Assembly: GCA_035640155.1 (NCBI GenBank)
Contig: DASQWR010000010.1
Coordinates: 1-32,484, forward strand
DNA length: 32,484 nucleotides
Source of the DNA: JALYQB01 sp035640155
GTDB taxonomy: Bacteria > Actinomycetota > Actinomycetes > Mycobacteriales > Pseudonocardiaceae
Direction: 5' to 3'
This document shows positions 22,732 to 30,509 of the stretch, in pieces. The position numbers were made by a program, and so were the translations under genes. The first letter of the stretch is position 1. Each line of letters opens with the position of its first letter. The notes beneath the pieces were generated by a model. The model was not told the origin of the DNA and ran no database searches. It saw only the letters and a list, made by a program, of their open reading frames with translations.

Positions 22732-23496
22732 GTGGGCGCCGGTCACGCGCACCCGCTGCACCTGCCGGGTGTCTCGCCGGTGCACCGCCTCGCCCCGCAG
22801 GTCAAGGTCCTCGCCGCGTTCCTGCTCGTCTGCTGCGTGGTCGCCACCCCGCGCGAGGCGTTCTGGGCGTTCGGCGGGTACTTCCTGCTGCTGTGCGCGG
22901 TGTGGGTCGTCGCCGCCATCCCGCCCGGCTGGATCGCGGCGCGCTCGCTCATCGAGGCGCCCTTCCTGGTGCTCGCCGTACTGCTGCCCTTCACCGAGGG
23001 CGGCGAGCGGGTGGAGGTCGCCGGGCTCTCGCTGTCGGTCCCGGGCCTGCTCGCCGGCTGGAACATCGTCATCAAGGGAACCCTCGGCGTGCTGACCTCG
23101 CTGACCCTCGCCGCCACCACACCTGCCCGCGACCTGCTCCTCGGGTTGCAGCGGCTCCACGTGCCCGGCACCGTCACGACGATCGCAACGCTGATGCTGC
23201 GCTACGTCGAGGTGATCGTCGGCGAGGCCCGGCGGATGCGCGTCGCGCGGATCTCCCGCGGGCACGACCCGCGGCTGCTGTGGCAGGCCGGGGCCACCGC
23301 ACGCGGCGTCGGGAGCCTGTTCCTGCGTTCCTATGAGCGGGGCGAGCGGGTGCACCTCGCGATGCTGGCCCGGGGGTGGACGGGTGCCATGCCGGTGCTC
23401 GTCGAGGCCCCCGCCGGACGGCGAGAGTGGGCGGCGGGTCTGGTCCCCGTCGCGGCGGCGCTGGTCATCGCGGTCGCGGCCCGGTGGTGGACGTGA
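22732..23496 (+). CDS. cbiQ: ECF transporter transmembrane subunit CbiQ
   Basis: 254 residues from GTG 22732, 4 nt after the cbiN stop. The amino end HLPGVSPVHRLAPQVKVLAA is the usual CbiQ opening, followed by TM helices (FLLVCCVVATPREAFWAF and others). Coupling helices carry the Ala-Arg-Gly type motifs that contact the ATPase: MRVARISRGHD and HLAMLARGW. The stop overlaps the cbiO start. It scaffolds CbiM and the ATPase in the membrane. Confidence 0.93.
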   Translation: MGAGHAHPLHLPGVSPVHRLAPQVKVLAAFLLVCCVVATPREAFWAFGGYFLLLCAVWVVAAIPPGWIAARSLIEAPFLVLAVLLPFTEGGERVEVAGLSLSVPGLLAGWNIVIKGTLGVLTSLTLAATTPARDLLLGLQRLHVPGTVTTIATLMLRYVEVIVGEARRMRVARISRGHDPRLLWQAGATARGVGSLFLRSYERGERVHLAMLARGWTGAMPVLVEAPAGRREWAAGLVPVAAALVIAVAARWWT

Positions 23497-24245
23497 GCGA
23501 ACGCAGCGCTCCCTCGTTGCGGGTGTCGGGGCTCACGTTCGCCTACCCGGACGGCAGCCCGGCCCTCGCGGGGGTGGACCTCACCGTGCAGCCTGGGGAA
23601 CGGGTCGCACTGCTCGGCCCCAACGGGGCAGGCAAGACCACCCTGGTGCTGCAGCTGAACGGGGTGCTCCGCCCGTCGGCGGGGACCGTCGAGGTGGGTG
23701 GGCTCCCCGTGGTGAAGGAACACCTGCAGGAGGTCCGGCGCCGGGTCGGGATCGTGTTCCAGGACCCCGACGACCAGCTGTTCATGCCGACCGTGGCGGA
23801 GGACGTCGCGTTCGGGCCGGCGAACTTCGGGGTGCGGGGCGTGGAGCTCGAGGCCAGGGTGCACGCGGCGCTGACCGCCGTGGACATGACCGCGCTCGCG
23901 CAGCGGTCCCCGCTGCACCTGTCCGGTGGTCAGCGGCGCCGGGTGGCGCTGGCCACCGTGCTCGCCTGCGACCCGGAGGTTCTGGTGTTCGACGAACCGT
24001 CGTCCAACCTCGACCCGCTCGCGCGGCGCGAGCTCGCGGAGGTACTGCTCCGGCTGGACCGCACGATGCTCATGGTCACCCATGACCTGCCCTATGCGCT
24101 GCAGCTGTGCTCGCGCAGCGTCGTCCTCGACGAGGGGCGAGTGGTCGCGGACAGCCCCACGCGTGAGCTGCTCGCCGACCCGGAGCTGCTGGCGCGGCAC
24201 CGGCTCGAGCTGCCCTACGGCTTCTCCCTGGCGTCGGGTCGCTAG
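23493..24245 (+). CDS. cbiO: ECF transporter ATP-binding subunit CbiO
   Basis: 250 residues from GTG 23493, overlapping the cbiQ stop (GTGA). All ABC motifs are present: Walker A LLGPNGAGKTTLV, Q-loop VFQDPDDQLFMPTVAEDVAF, signature LHLSGGQRRRVALA, Walker B VLVFDEPSSNLDP and H-loop MLMVTHDLPYA. The QDPDDQLF form of the Q-loop is typical of cobalt/nickel ECF ATPases. It powers import with CbiMNQ. It ends 12 bp from the convergent SPFH gene. Confidence 0.96.
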   Translation: MSERSAPSLRVSGLTFAYPDGSPALAGVDLTVQPGERVALLGPNGAGKTTLVLQLNGVLRPSAGTVEVGGLPVVKEHLQEVRRRVGIVFQDPDDQLFMPTVAEDVAFGPANFGVRGVELEARVHAALTAVDMTALAQRSPLHLSGGQRRRVALATVLACDPEVLVFDEPSSNLDPLARRELAEVLLRLDRTMLMVTHDLPYALQLCSRSVVLDEGRVVADSPTRELLADPELLARHRLELPYGFSLASGR

Positions 24246-24257
24246 CCGCTGCGCTCG

Positions 24258-25529
24258 CTACGTGTAGGGCTGCTCCGGGGGCACCGGCGGCTGCGGGTTC
24301 GGGTTCGTGGTCTCGGCGGAGGTCGGCGGCTCGGCGGCGCCGATCGCGTCGCGCGGTGCTCCCCCGCCGACCGCGCCCGGTCGGGAACCCGGCCCGAGCG
24401 GGTTCGCCGGCACGGACATCGCGCTCGGCACCTCCTTGCGCGCGACCTCCTCCGCGGCGCGCACGGCGGCTGCGACCTCGGGGTCGGTGGAGGTGTCGAA
24501 CCAGCTCGCGAGGGCTGCGTCGTCCTCCTCGGGCCGGCTCGGAGGGGTGTCGTCGTCGCGGCTGGGCTCGAAGCGGAACACGCCGTCCTCGCCGGGTGCC
24601 CCGAGCATCCTGGTGAAGCCCTCCAGCGCCTTGCCGAAGTCGCTCGGCACCAGCCACACCTTGTTGGCCTCACCCTGCGCCATCTGCGGCAACGTCTGCA
24701 GGTACTGGTACGCCAGCAGCTCCGGCGTCGGCTTGCCGGCCTTGATCGCCGCGAACACCTTCTCGATCGCCTTGGCCTGGCCCTGCGCCTGCAGGTAGCG
24801 GGCGGCGCGCTCACCCTGGGCACGCAGGATCCGGGACTGCCGGTCGGCCTCGGCGTCGAGGATCGCGGCCTGCTTGGCGCCCTCCGCGGTGAGGATCGCG
24901 GACTGCTTCTGCCCCTCGGCCGTCTTGATGGCCGACTCGCGCTGGCCTTCGGCGGTCAGGATCGTCGCGCGCTTCTCCCGGTCGGCCCGCATCTGCTTCT
25001 CCATCGAGTCCTGGATGGACGGTGGGGGGTCGATCGCCTTGAGCTCCACCCGCCCGACCCGGATCCCCCAGCGGCCGGTGGCGTCGTCGAGCACCCCGGA
25101 GAGCTGTGCGTTGATGGAGTCGCGGGAGGTCAGGGTCTCCTCCAGGCTCATCCCGCCGACGACGTTGCGCAGCGTCGTGGTGGTGAGCTGCTCGACGCCG
25201 ATGATGTAGTTGGAGATCTCGTACACGGCGTCGTGCGGGTTGGTGACCTGGAAGTAGACGACGGTGTCGATGGACACCGTGAGGTTGTCCTGGGTGATCA
25301 CGGGCTGCGGCGGGAACGACACCACCTGCTCACGCAGGTCGATCCGGGCCCGGATCCGGTCCACGAACGGCAGCAGGAAGTTCAACCCGGGAGTGGCGGT
25401 CTCCTTGTACTTGCCCAGCCGTTCGATCACGGCGGCCTGCGCCTGCGGGATCACCACCACGGCCTTGACCGTGGTGATGACGATCGCCAGCAGGACGACC
25501 GCGATGACGATTAGGAAGATCGGTTCCAT
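24258..25529 (-). CDS. SPFH/stomatin-like membrane protein (QmcA type)
   Basis: 423 residues. An amino-terminal TM (FLIVIAVVLLAIVITTVKAV) leads into the SPFH domain: VVIPQAQAAVIERLGKYKET, LLPFVDRIRARIDLREQV and QDNLTVSIDTVVYFQVT. Next comes a long helical region of 11-residue repeats (ILTAEGQRESA, IKTAEGQKQSA, ILTAEGAKQAA) that should oligomerise. The carboxy end is acidic then Pro-rich (PNPQPPVPPEQPYT), longer than minimal QmcA. Such proteins form ring-like membrane assemblies for proteases and quality control. It is coupled to NfeD upstream by ATGA overlap. Same order as M. tuberculosis Rv1487-Rv1488. Confidence 0.93.
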   Translation of the reverse strand: MEPIFLIVIAVVLLAIVITTVKAVVVIPQAQAAVIERLGKYKETATPGLNFLLPFVDRIRARIDLREQVVSFPPQPVITQDNLTVSIDTVVYFQVTNPHDAVYEISNYIIGVEQLTTTTLRNVVGGMSLEETLTSRDSINAQLSGVLDDATGRWGIRVGRVELKAIDPPPSIQDSMEKQMRADREKRATILTAEGQRESAIKTAEGQKQSAILTAEGAKQAAILDAEADRQSRILRAQGERAARYLQAQGQAKAIEKVFAAIKAGKPTPELLAYQYLQTLPQMAQGEANKVWLVPSDFGKALEGFTRMLGAPGEDGVFRFEPSRDDDTPPSRPEEDDAALASWFDTSTDPEVAAAVRAAEEVARKEVPSAMSVPANPLGPGSRPGAVGGGAPRDAIGAAEPPTSAETTNPNPQPPVPPEQPYT

Positions 25530-25957
25530 CAGGGCTCTCCCCAGACGACGGCGGTGGCACCCGAGATGTTCATGACGGTGACGGAACGGCCCGGCTCGAG
25601 CACCTGGGTCTCATCGAAGGCACGGGCGGACCAGAGCTCGCCGCGCAGCTTCACCCGACCGCTGTGAGCATCCACCGCGGTCACCACGACGGCCTTCATC
25701 CCGACCAGCGCATCGACGCCGGTCGTGGTGCCGATGCCCTGCTGCAGCCGGCGCTTGAGCACCGGACGGGCCAGGGTCACCAGCGCCAGCGAGGTCGTCG
25801 CGAACAGCGCCACGTCCAGCCACAGCGGCGCGCCCAACGCGGCTGAGCCGGCCGCAACGAGCGCGCTGGCCCCCAGCATGAGCAGCACGAACTCACCCGA
25901 GACCACCTCGGCGGCGACCAACAGGAACCCGATGATGAGCCAGACCACAGCGGTCAC
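25529..25957 (-). CDS. NfeD-family membrane protein
   Basis: 142 residues from GTG 25957. A short amino-terminal membrane region has two or three helices (VVWLIIGFLLVAAEVVSGEF, LMLGASALVAAGSAALG and ALFATTSLALVTLARPVL). A soluble OB-fold domain follows (LVGMKAVVVTAVDAHSGRVK, LRGELWSARAF, LEPGRSVTVMNISGATAVV). NfeD-short proteins pair with SPFH proteins, exactly the partner encoded next. They are thought to help organise or stabilise the SPFH ring in the membrane. No ribosome site is evident and the gene may be leaderless. Confidence 0.92.
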   Translation of the reverse strand: MTAVVWLIIGFLLVAAEVVSGEFVLLMLGASALVAAGSAALGAPLWLDVALFATTSLALVTLARPVLKRRLQQGIGTTTGVDALVGMKAVVVTAVDAHSGRVKLRGELWSARAFDETQVLEPGRSVTVMNISGATAVVWGEP

Positions 25958-26002
25958 GTGTCCAGTGTGTCAGGTTCGATCATCCAGTGCAGGGTGTTTG
26001 GC

Positions 26003-26827
26003 TCACCGTCCCGACGTGACGAAGTCGATCAGATGCTCGACCGACCCGAGCAGTGCGGGCTCCAGGTCGCGGAACGTGCTCACCGCCCCGAGGACCTGCC
26101 GCCAGCCTTCCCGCGGGTCCCCCTTGCCCGAGTCGTCCACCCAGCCCAGGGCGCGGCACACGCCCTCCTTCCATGGGACGTCGCGCGGCACGTCGGGCCA
26201 GGCCGCGATGCCCAGCGCGGCGGGTCGGACGGCCTGCCAGATGTCCACGTAGGGGTGGCCGGTGACCAGCACGTGCTGGGCGCGGATCCCGGCGACCAGG
26301 CGGGACTCCTTGCTGCCCGGCACGAGATGGTCCACCAGCACCCCGAGCCGCCGACGGGGCCCGGGGCCGAACTCCGCGATGCGCTCGGCGAGCACGTCCA
26401 CGCCGTCGAGGGACTCCACCACCACCCCGTCGACGCGCAGGTCGTGGCCCCACACCCGCTCCACCAGCGCGGCGTCGTGCCGGCCCTCGACCCAGATCCG
26501 GCTGGCCCGCGCGGTGCGGGCCCACAGCCCCTCGACCCGGACCGACCCGGACGCCGACCGGGTGCGCGCCGCAGGTGCGGCTGATCGGGGTTTCGTCAGC
26601 GTGACGGGGCGCCCATCAAGCAGGAATGCGGCGGCGCGCATTGGGAAGAGCCGGACGTTTCCGCGCCGGTCCTCCAGCACCACCGAGCCGCGCTCACAGC
26701 GCAGCACCGTGCCGCAGAACCCGCTGGCGGCGTCCTCCACCACGATGCCCCGTTCGGCCGGCACCTCCGGCACCGCCCGGGTGCGACGGCCAGCCTGCAG
26801 ATCCGGTCCATAGTCCCTCGAACGCAC
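26003..26827 (-). CDS. DUF3097 family protein
   Basis: 274 residues from GTG 26827. The open frame extends much further upstream, but similarity begins with RSRDYGPDLQAGRR, and TAGCGT lies 8 nt before the GTG as a leaderless -10. The family pattern is clear: PAERGIVVEDAASGFCGTVL, GNVRLFPMRAAAFLLDGRPV and a TOPRIM-like run (SRIWVEGRHDAALVERVWG, VDVLAERIAEF, LGVLVDHLVPGSKES). VEGRHD with the later D-H resembles a nuclease/primase acidic site, so nucleic-acid processing is possible. Function is unknown. Found across actinobacteria. Confidence 0.85.
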   Translation of the reverse strand: MRSRDYGPDLQAGRRTRAVPEVPAERGIVVEDAASGFCGTVLRCERGSVVLEDRRGNVRLFPMRAAAFLLDGRPVTLTKPRSAAPAARTRSASGSVRVEGLWARTARASRIWVEGRHDAALVERVWGHDLRVDGVVVESLDGVDVLAERIAEFGPGPRRRLGVLVDHLVPGSKESRLVAGIRAQHVLVTGHPYVDIWQAVRPAALGIAAWPDVPRDVPWKEGVCRALGWVDDSGKGDPREGWRQVLGAVSTFRDLEPALLGSVEHLIDFVTSGR

Positions 26828-26835
26828 GTCGAGCG

Positions 26836-26841
26836 ACGCTA
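26836..26841 (-). promoter_or_regulatory. Leaderless -10 for the DUF3097 gene
   Basis: TAGCGT on the minus strand is 8 nt before the GTG at 26827. It is the same hexamer found before the SDR gene at 12892. It supports the chosen start. Confidence 0.4.
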
Positions 26842-26902
26842 TCTCCCCGGGAGGCGCTCCTCGTGGCGCCACGCCGGCGTGCACGGGTCCGGGGCTGCGA
26901 CC

Positions 26903-26915
26903 TATCCTGCTGATC
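26903..26915 (+). promoter_or_regulatory. Leaderless promoter with 13-bp sequence shared with 15314-15326
   Basis: TATCCTGCTGATC ends one base before the GTG at 26917. TATCCT is the probable -10 and there is no ribosome site. Confidence 0.5.
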
Positions 26916-26916
26916 C

Positions 26917-27711
26917 GTGCCCCGTACCAGCGCGACCCTGACCGTGTGGGCCTCTGCCTGGCTGCACGGCTCGGCGGCTCCCGATGACGTGATCGACGCT
27001 CTGCACGCCTGGGCAGAGCACCACGAGGTGGTGGCTGCCGACGCCGACACCGCCCGGCTGCTCGATCTGCCCCGGCCCGACGAGGAGCCGACCTCGGTGG
27101 TCGGGTTGCTCGGCAGCCTGCGTCGGGCCGGCGCGGAGGGAGGCCGGCTGCTGCTCCCGGTGCCCGGTGACGTCCGCGGCCTGCCACCGGACGGCAGCCT
27201 CACCCGGGCCGCGCTCTCGGTGAGCGAGGTGACACTGTTCGGCAGCAGCGGACCGGCGGTGGTGCCGGTGCCGGGGACCGACGGTGTGCTGCGCTGGACG
27301 GTGTTCGCGCCGGTCACCGCGCCCCCGGCGGAGCAGCCGCTGCTCTCGGAGGCCGAGCACGGCCTGCGCGGCGCGGTGCGTCAGGCGGCGACGGCGCTGG
27401 TGGACCTCGACGTCGCGCGGCACCGGCCCGGGGTGCGGGAGGAGATCGCCGAGACGCTCGCGCGCCGGGTGCGCCCCCCGTGGCCGCAGGGATCGCCCGG
27501 TCGGGTGCTGTGGGTACTCGAGCAGGCCGACGAGGTCGAGGCCATCCTGCGCGCAGCGGAGGGCGACGAGCCGGGTGGTGCGCTGTCCGCCTCCGCGGCC
27601 GCAGCCCGGTCGTCCGTGCTGCGCCCGCTGTTCACCGCGGTGCGCGAGGCCCGGCGCTCGGCGGTCGGCGAGGCGGTGCGAGTGCTCACCCCGCGCGCGG
27701 GCCGGCGCTGA
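26917..27711 (+). CDS. Conserved actinobacterial protein (Rv1486c position)
   Basis: 264 residues from GTG 26917. There is no signal peptide, TM or known motif; it is Ala/Arg/Val rich with predicted helices (DDVIDALHAWAEHHEVV, GLRGAVRQAATALVDLDVAR). A recognisable run is RRVRPPWPQGSPGRVLWVLE, then QADEVEAILRAAEGDEPGGA. The position beside hemH and inhA matches M. tuberculosis Rv1486c, an uncharacterised conserved protein; orthology is inferred from place and size. Its last 26 bases overlap the end of hemH on the other strand. Confidence 0.8.
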   Translation: MPRTSATLTVWASAWLHGSAAPDDVIDALHAWAEHHEVVAADADTARLLDLPRPDEEPTSVVGLLGSLRRAGAEGGRLLLPVPGDVRGLPPDGSLTRAALSVSEVTLFGSSGPAVVPVPGTDGVLRWTVFAPVTAPPAEQPLLSEAEHGLRGAVRQAATALVDLDVARHRPGVREEIAETLARRVRPPWPQGSPGRVLWVLEQADEVEAILRAAEGDEPGGALSASAAAARSSVLRPLFTAVREARRSAVGEAVRVLTPRAGRR

Positions 27712-28741
27712 TCCGACACATCGGTGGTTCGCAGCAGCCCACCGCGCAGGGCCCGCCGTCGGCACCGCAGCCGGCCGCGGGCACGTCGGAGAGTCGCCGT
27801 GGAGCGGTGGCGTGCACCTGCTCGTCGACGAGCTCCACCACCAGGCGCGGGAAGCGGGGATCGGTCCCTGCGGTGTCGGCCCGCACCAGCGTCATGCCCA
27901 GCTCCGCGGCCCACCCGGCCGCCTCGGTGTCGAGGTCCCACACCACCTCCAGGTGGTCGGAGACGAACCCGATGGGCGCGAGCACCACCGCGGTGGTGCC
28001 CACCGCGTGCAAAGCCTCGAGGTGGTCGAGCACGTCCGGCTCCAGCCACGGCACCTGCGGGGGACCGGAGCGGGACTGCCACGCCACATCGTGCGTTGCC
28101 ACCCCGGCTGCGGCGGCGACCAGCCGCGACGCCGCGATCACCTGCCGGGAGTAGCGGTGCCCGCCCTCGGCGATCAGGCCCGAGGCGGCGTCCGCCGCGA
28201 CGGGCACCGAGTGCGCGGTGAACACCACCCGCGCGCCCGGCCCGGCCCGGCCCACGGCCCGGCGCACCGCGTCGGCGTTCGCGGCCACGAACAGCGGGTG
28301 GTCGAAGAACTGCCGCAGCTTGACCAGCTCCGGTGCGGCTGCACCGACCGCGGCGCGGGCCCGGCGGATGTCCTCGTGGTACTGCCGGCATCCAGAGTAC
28401 CCGCCCCACGCCGAGGTGGCGAACACCAGCGCGCGGCGCACCCCGTCGGCGGCCATCGCCGCCACGGTGTCCTCGACCATCGGGTGCCAGTTTCGGTTGC
28501 CGAAGTACACCGGCAGGTCCAGCACCGCACGGATCCGGTCGAGCAGCTCCCGGTTTCGGGCGTTGATCGGGGAGACGCCGCCGAAGTGCGCGTAATGCTC
28601 GGCGACCGCGTCCAGCCGCTCGGGCGGCACTGCCCTGCCGCGGGTGACGTTCTCCAGGAACGGCCGCACGTCTTGCGGGCTCTCCGGCCCGCCGAAGGAG
28701 AGCAGCAGCAAGGCGTCGACGTCCACAGCGCGCTCAGACAC
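27686..28741 (-). CDS. hemH: Ferrochelatase (probably coproporphyrin type)
   Basis: 351 residues. It inserts Fe2+ into the porphyrin; in actinobacteria the substrate is usually coproporphyrin III (CpfC). Family segments: LLLSFGGPESPQDVRPFLEN, YFGNRNWHPMVEDTV, FATSAWGGYSGCRQY, VVFTAHSVPVAADA (catalytic His) and VLAPIGFVSDHLEVVWDLD. The carboxy end has a Cys-rich tail (GCGADGGPCAVGCCEPPMC), as in actinobacterial enzymes with a [2Fe-2S] cluster. The GTG start overlaps the inhA stop by 8 nt, so it is translated with inhA. M. tuberculosis has the same fabG1-inhA-hemZ order. Confidence 0.95.
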   Translation of the reverse strand: MSERAVDVDALLLLSFGGPESPQDVRPFLENVTRGRAVPPERLDAVAEHYAHFGGVSPINARNRELLDRIRAVLDLPVYFGNRNWHPMVEDTVAAMAADGVRRALVFATSAWGGYSGCRQYHEDIRRARAAVGAAAPELVKLRQFFDHPLFVAANADAVRRAVGRAGPGARVVFTAHSVPVAADAASGLIAEGGHRYSRQVIAASRLVAAAAGVATHDVAWQSRSGPPQVPWLEPDVLDHLEALHAVGTTAVVLAPIGFVSDHLEVVWDLDTEAAGWAAELGMTLVRADTAGTDPRFPRLVVELVDEQVHATAPRRLSDVPAAGCGADGGPCAVGCCEPPMCRISAGPRAG

Positions 28742-29501
28742 CGATGGCGTGGAAACCGCCGTCCGCCCACACCATCGAGCCGGTAGTGCTGGGCAGCCAG
28801 TCGGACAGCAGCGCGCAGCAGGTGCGCGCCACCGGCTCGGGATCGGTCACGTCCCAGCCCAACGGCGCCCGGCTGTCCCACGCGTCCTCGAACGCGGCGA
28901 AGCCGGGGATCGACTTCGCGGCCAACGTCTTCACCGGACCCGCCGCGACCAGGTTGACCCGGATACCGTCGGGGCCGAGGTCACGGGCGAGGTAGCGGCA
29001 GGTCGACTCCAGCGCGGACTTGGCAACCCCCATCCAGTCGTAGGCGGGCCAGGCCTGCCGGTTGTCGAAGTCCATCCCGACGATCGAGGCGCCCCGGCCG
29101 AGCAGCGGCCGGCAGGCCACCGCGAGGGACTTCAGCGAGAAGGCCGAGACCTGCATCGCGGTGGCGACGTCCTCCCATGGGGCAGCGAGGAACTTCCCGC
29201 CCAGGCAGGACGCCGGGGCGAACCCGATGGAGTGCAGCACCCCGTCCAGCCCGTCGACGTGCTCGCGCACCCGGTCGGCCAGCGAGTCCAGGTGCTGCTG
29301 GTCCTGGACGTCGAGCTCGAGCACCGGTGCCGGCCGGGGCAGCCGCTGCGCGACGCGCTCGACCAGCCGCAGCCGCCCGTAACCCGTGAGCACCAGCTGC
29401 GCGCCCTGCTCCTGGGCCACCCGGGCCACGTGGAACGCGATCGAGGCGTCGGTGATCACCCCGGTGATCAGGAGCCGCCTGCCCTCGAGAAGTCCCGCCA
29501 C
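28734..29501 (-). CDS. inhA: Enoyl-ACP reductase, InhA/FabI
   Basis: 255 residues. It reduces trans-2-enoyl-ACP with NADH, the last step of a FAS-II cycle. InhA-type segments: LITGVITDASIAFHVARVAQ, VLHSIGFAP, IVGMDFDNRQAWPAYDWMGV and the Tyr-x6-Lys pair in YDWMGVAKSALES. Also VNLVAAGPVKTLAAKSI and ALLSDWLPSTTGSMVWADGG. The substrate loop after AAKSI (PGFAAFEDAW) is clearly shorter than in mycobacterial InhA, suggesting shorter acyl chains. It lies 59 bp downstream of fabG, probably the same operon. Confidence 0.95.
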   Translation of the reverse strand: MAGLLEGRRLLITGVITDASIAFHVARVAQEQGAQLVLTGYGRLRLVERVAQRLPRPAPVLELDVQDQQHLDSLADRVREHVDGLDGVLHSIGFAPASCLGGKFLAAPWEDVATAMQVSAFSLKSLAVACRPLLGRGASIVGMDFDNRQAWPAYDWMGVAKSALESTCRYLARDLGPDGIRVNLVAAGPVKTLAAKSIPGFAAFEDAWDSRAPLGWDVTDPEPVARTCCALLSDWLPSTTGSMVWADGGFHAIGV

Positions 29502-29560
29502 TGGTTCTCCCTACCTGATCCTCATGTCGCTGATCCTCATGATCGCTGTCGTCGGTCCGT

Positions 29561-30265
29561 TCAGTGGCCCATGCCCAGACCGCCGTCGACCGGTATGACC
29601 GCCCCGGTGACATAGCCGGCCTGCTCGGAGGCGAGCCAGGTGACCACGGCGGCCACCTCCCCCGGCGACGCCTGCCTGCCCAGCGGGATGGACTTCATGA
29701 TTGCGCTGCGCCGCGCCTCGGTGAGCTCGGTGGTCATCTCGGTGTCCACGTACCCGGGCGCGACCACGTTGGCGGTGATGGAGCGCGGCCCCAGCTCCCG
29801 CGCGATGGAGCGCGCCACGCCGACGAGTCCGGCCTTGCTCGCGGCGTAGTTCACCTGGCCGGGCGCCCCGGACAGGCCGACCACCGAGGAGATGAACACC
29901 ATGCGACCCCGCCGGAGCCGGAGCATCCCCTTAGTCGCCCGCTTGGCGACCCGGTAGGCCCCGGTGAGGTTCGCGTCCAGCACCCGGGTGAACTGCTCCT
30001 CGCTCATCCGCAGCAGCAGCGTGTCGTCGGTGATACCGGCGTTGGACACGAGCACCTCGACGGGACCGTGCGCCTCCTCCGCCACAGCGAACGCGGCGTC
30101 CACCGCGGCACCGTCGGTGACGTCACACCGGACGCCCAGCAGTCCCTCCGGGGCACCCGACCCGCGGTGGGTCACGGCGACCTCGTCGCCCTGGTCGGCG
30201 AACGCTCGGGCGATCGCAAGCCCGATCCCGCGGTTGCCACCGGTGACGAGGACGGAACGACCCAC
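29561..30265 (-). CDS. fabG: 3-oxoacyl-ACP reductase FabG (MabA)
   Basis: 234 residues from GTG 30265, chosen because GGGGGAGA lies just upstream and the SDR begins GRSVLVTGGNRGIGLAIARA. It reduces 3-oxoacyl-ACP with NADPH, the step two before InhA. The catalytic set is visible: NAGITDDTLLLRMSEEQF, Ser in MVFISSVVGLSGAPGQ and Tyr/Lys in VNYAASKAGLVG. The end VTGAVIPVDGGLGMGH is the normal MabA finish. It heads the fabG-inhA-hemH operon. Confidence 0.95.
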   Translation of the reverse strand: MGRSVLVTGGNRGIGLAIARAFADQGDEVAVTHRGSGAPEGLLGVRCDVTDGAAVDAAFAVAEEAHGPVEVLVSNAGITDDTLLLRMSEEQFTRVLDANLTGAYRVAKRATKGMLRLRRGRMVFISSVVGLSGAPGQVNYAASKAGLVGVARSIARELGPRSITANVVAPGYVDTEMTTELTEARRSAIMKSIPLGRQASPGEVAAVVTWLASEQAGYVTGAVIPVDGGLGMGH

Positions 30266-30286
30266 GCCATCTCCCCCTCTCCATCC

Positions 30287-30326
30287 TGTGGTGATCCCTG
30301 TGGGGTGATCGCGGAGCCTCAGCGTA
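30287..30326 (-). promoter_or_regulatory. fabG operon promoter region with direct repeats
   Basis: The minus-strand -10 candidate TACGCT lies at 30321-30326. Between it and the start are two direct repeats, TGTGGTGATC (30287-30296) and TGTGGGGTGATC (30299-30310) as read on the plus strand. Repeats downstream of a -10 could bind a repressor of fatty-acid synthesis. No -35 is clear. Confidence 0.35.
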
Positions 30327-30509
30327 GCCGGGTGCCTACGGGACGAGCGGAACGACCGCCGGGATCCCGCCTGCACCCGGCGGCAGTGGTACCGGTGCTA
30401 CCGTTCCCGGCTCGTCGGGTGCAGCGACGTGAGAGCCGGTCGGGATGATACGTTGACGCCGACCGCGTACGGCAATCGATCCAACGATGGGAAAGGTCGG
30501 GCGGGGGAA

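Noticed and set aside
26828..27187. Upstream extension of DUF3097 to 27187
   Set aside because: The extra 120 residues are Arg/Pro/Gly-rich, overlap the divergent gene and carry no family pattern.
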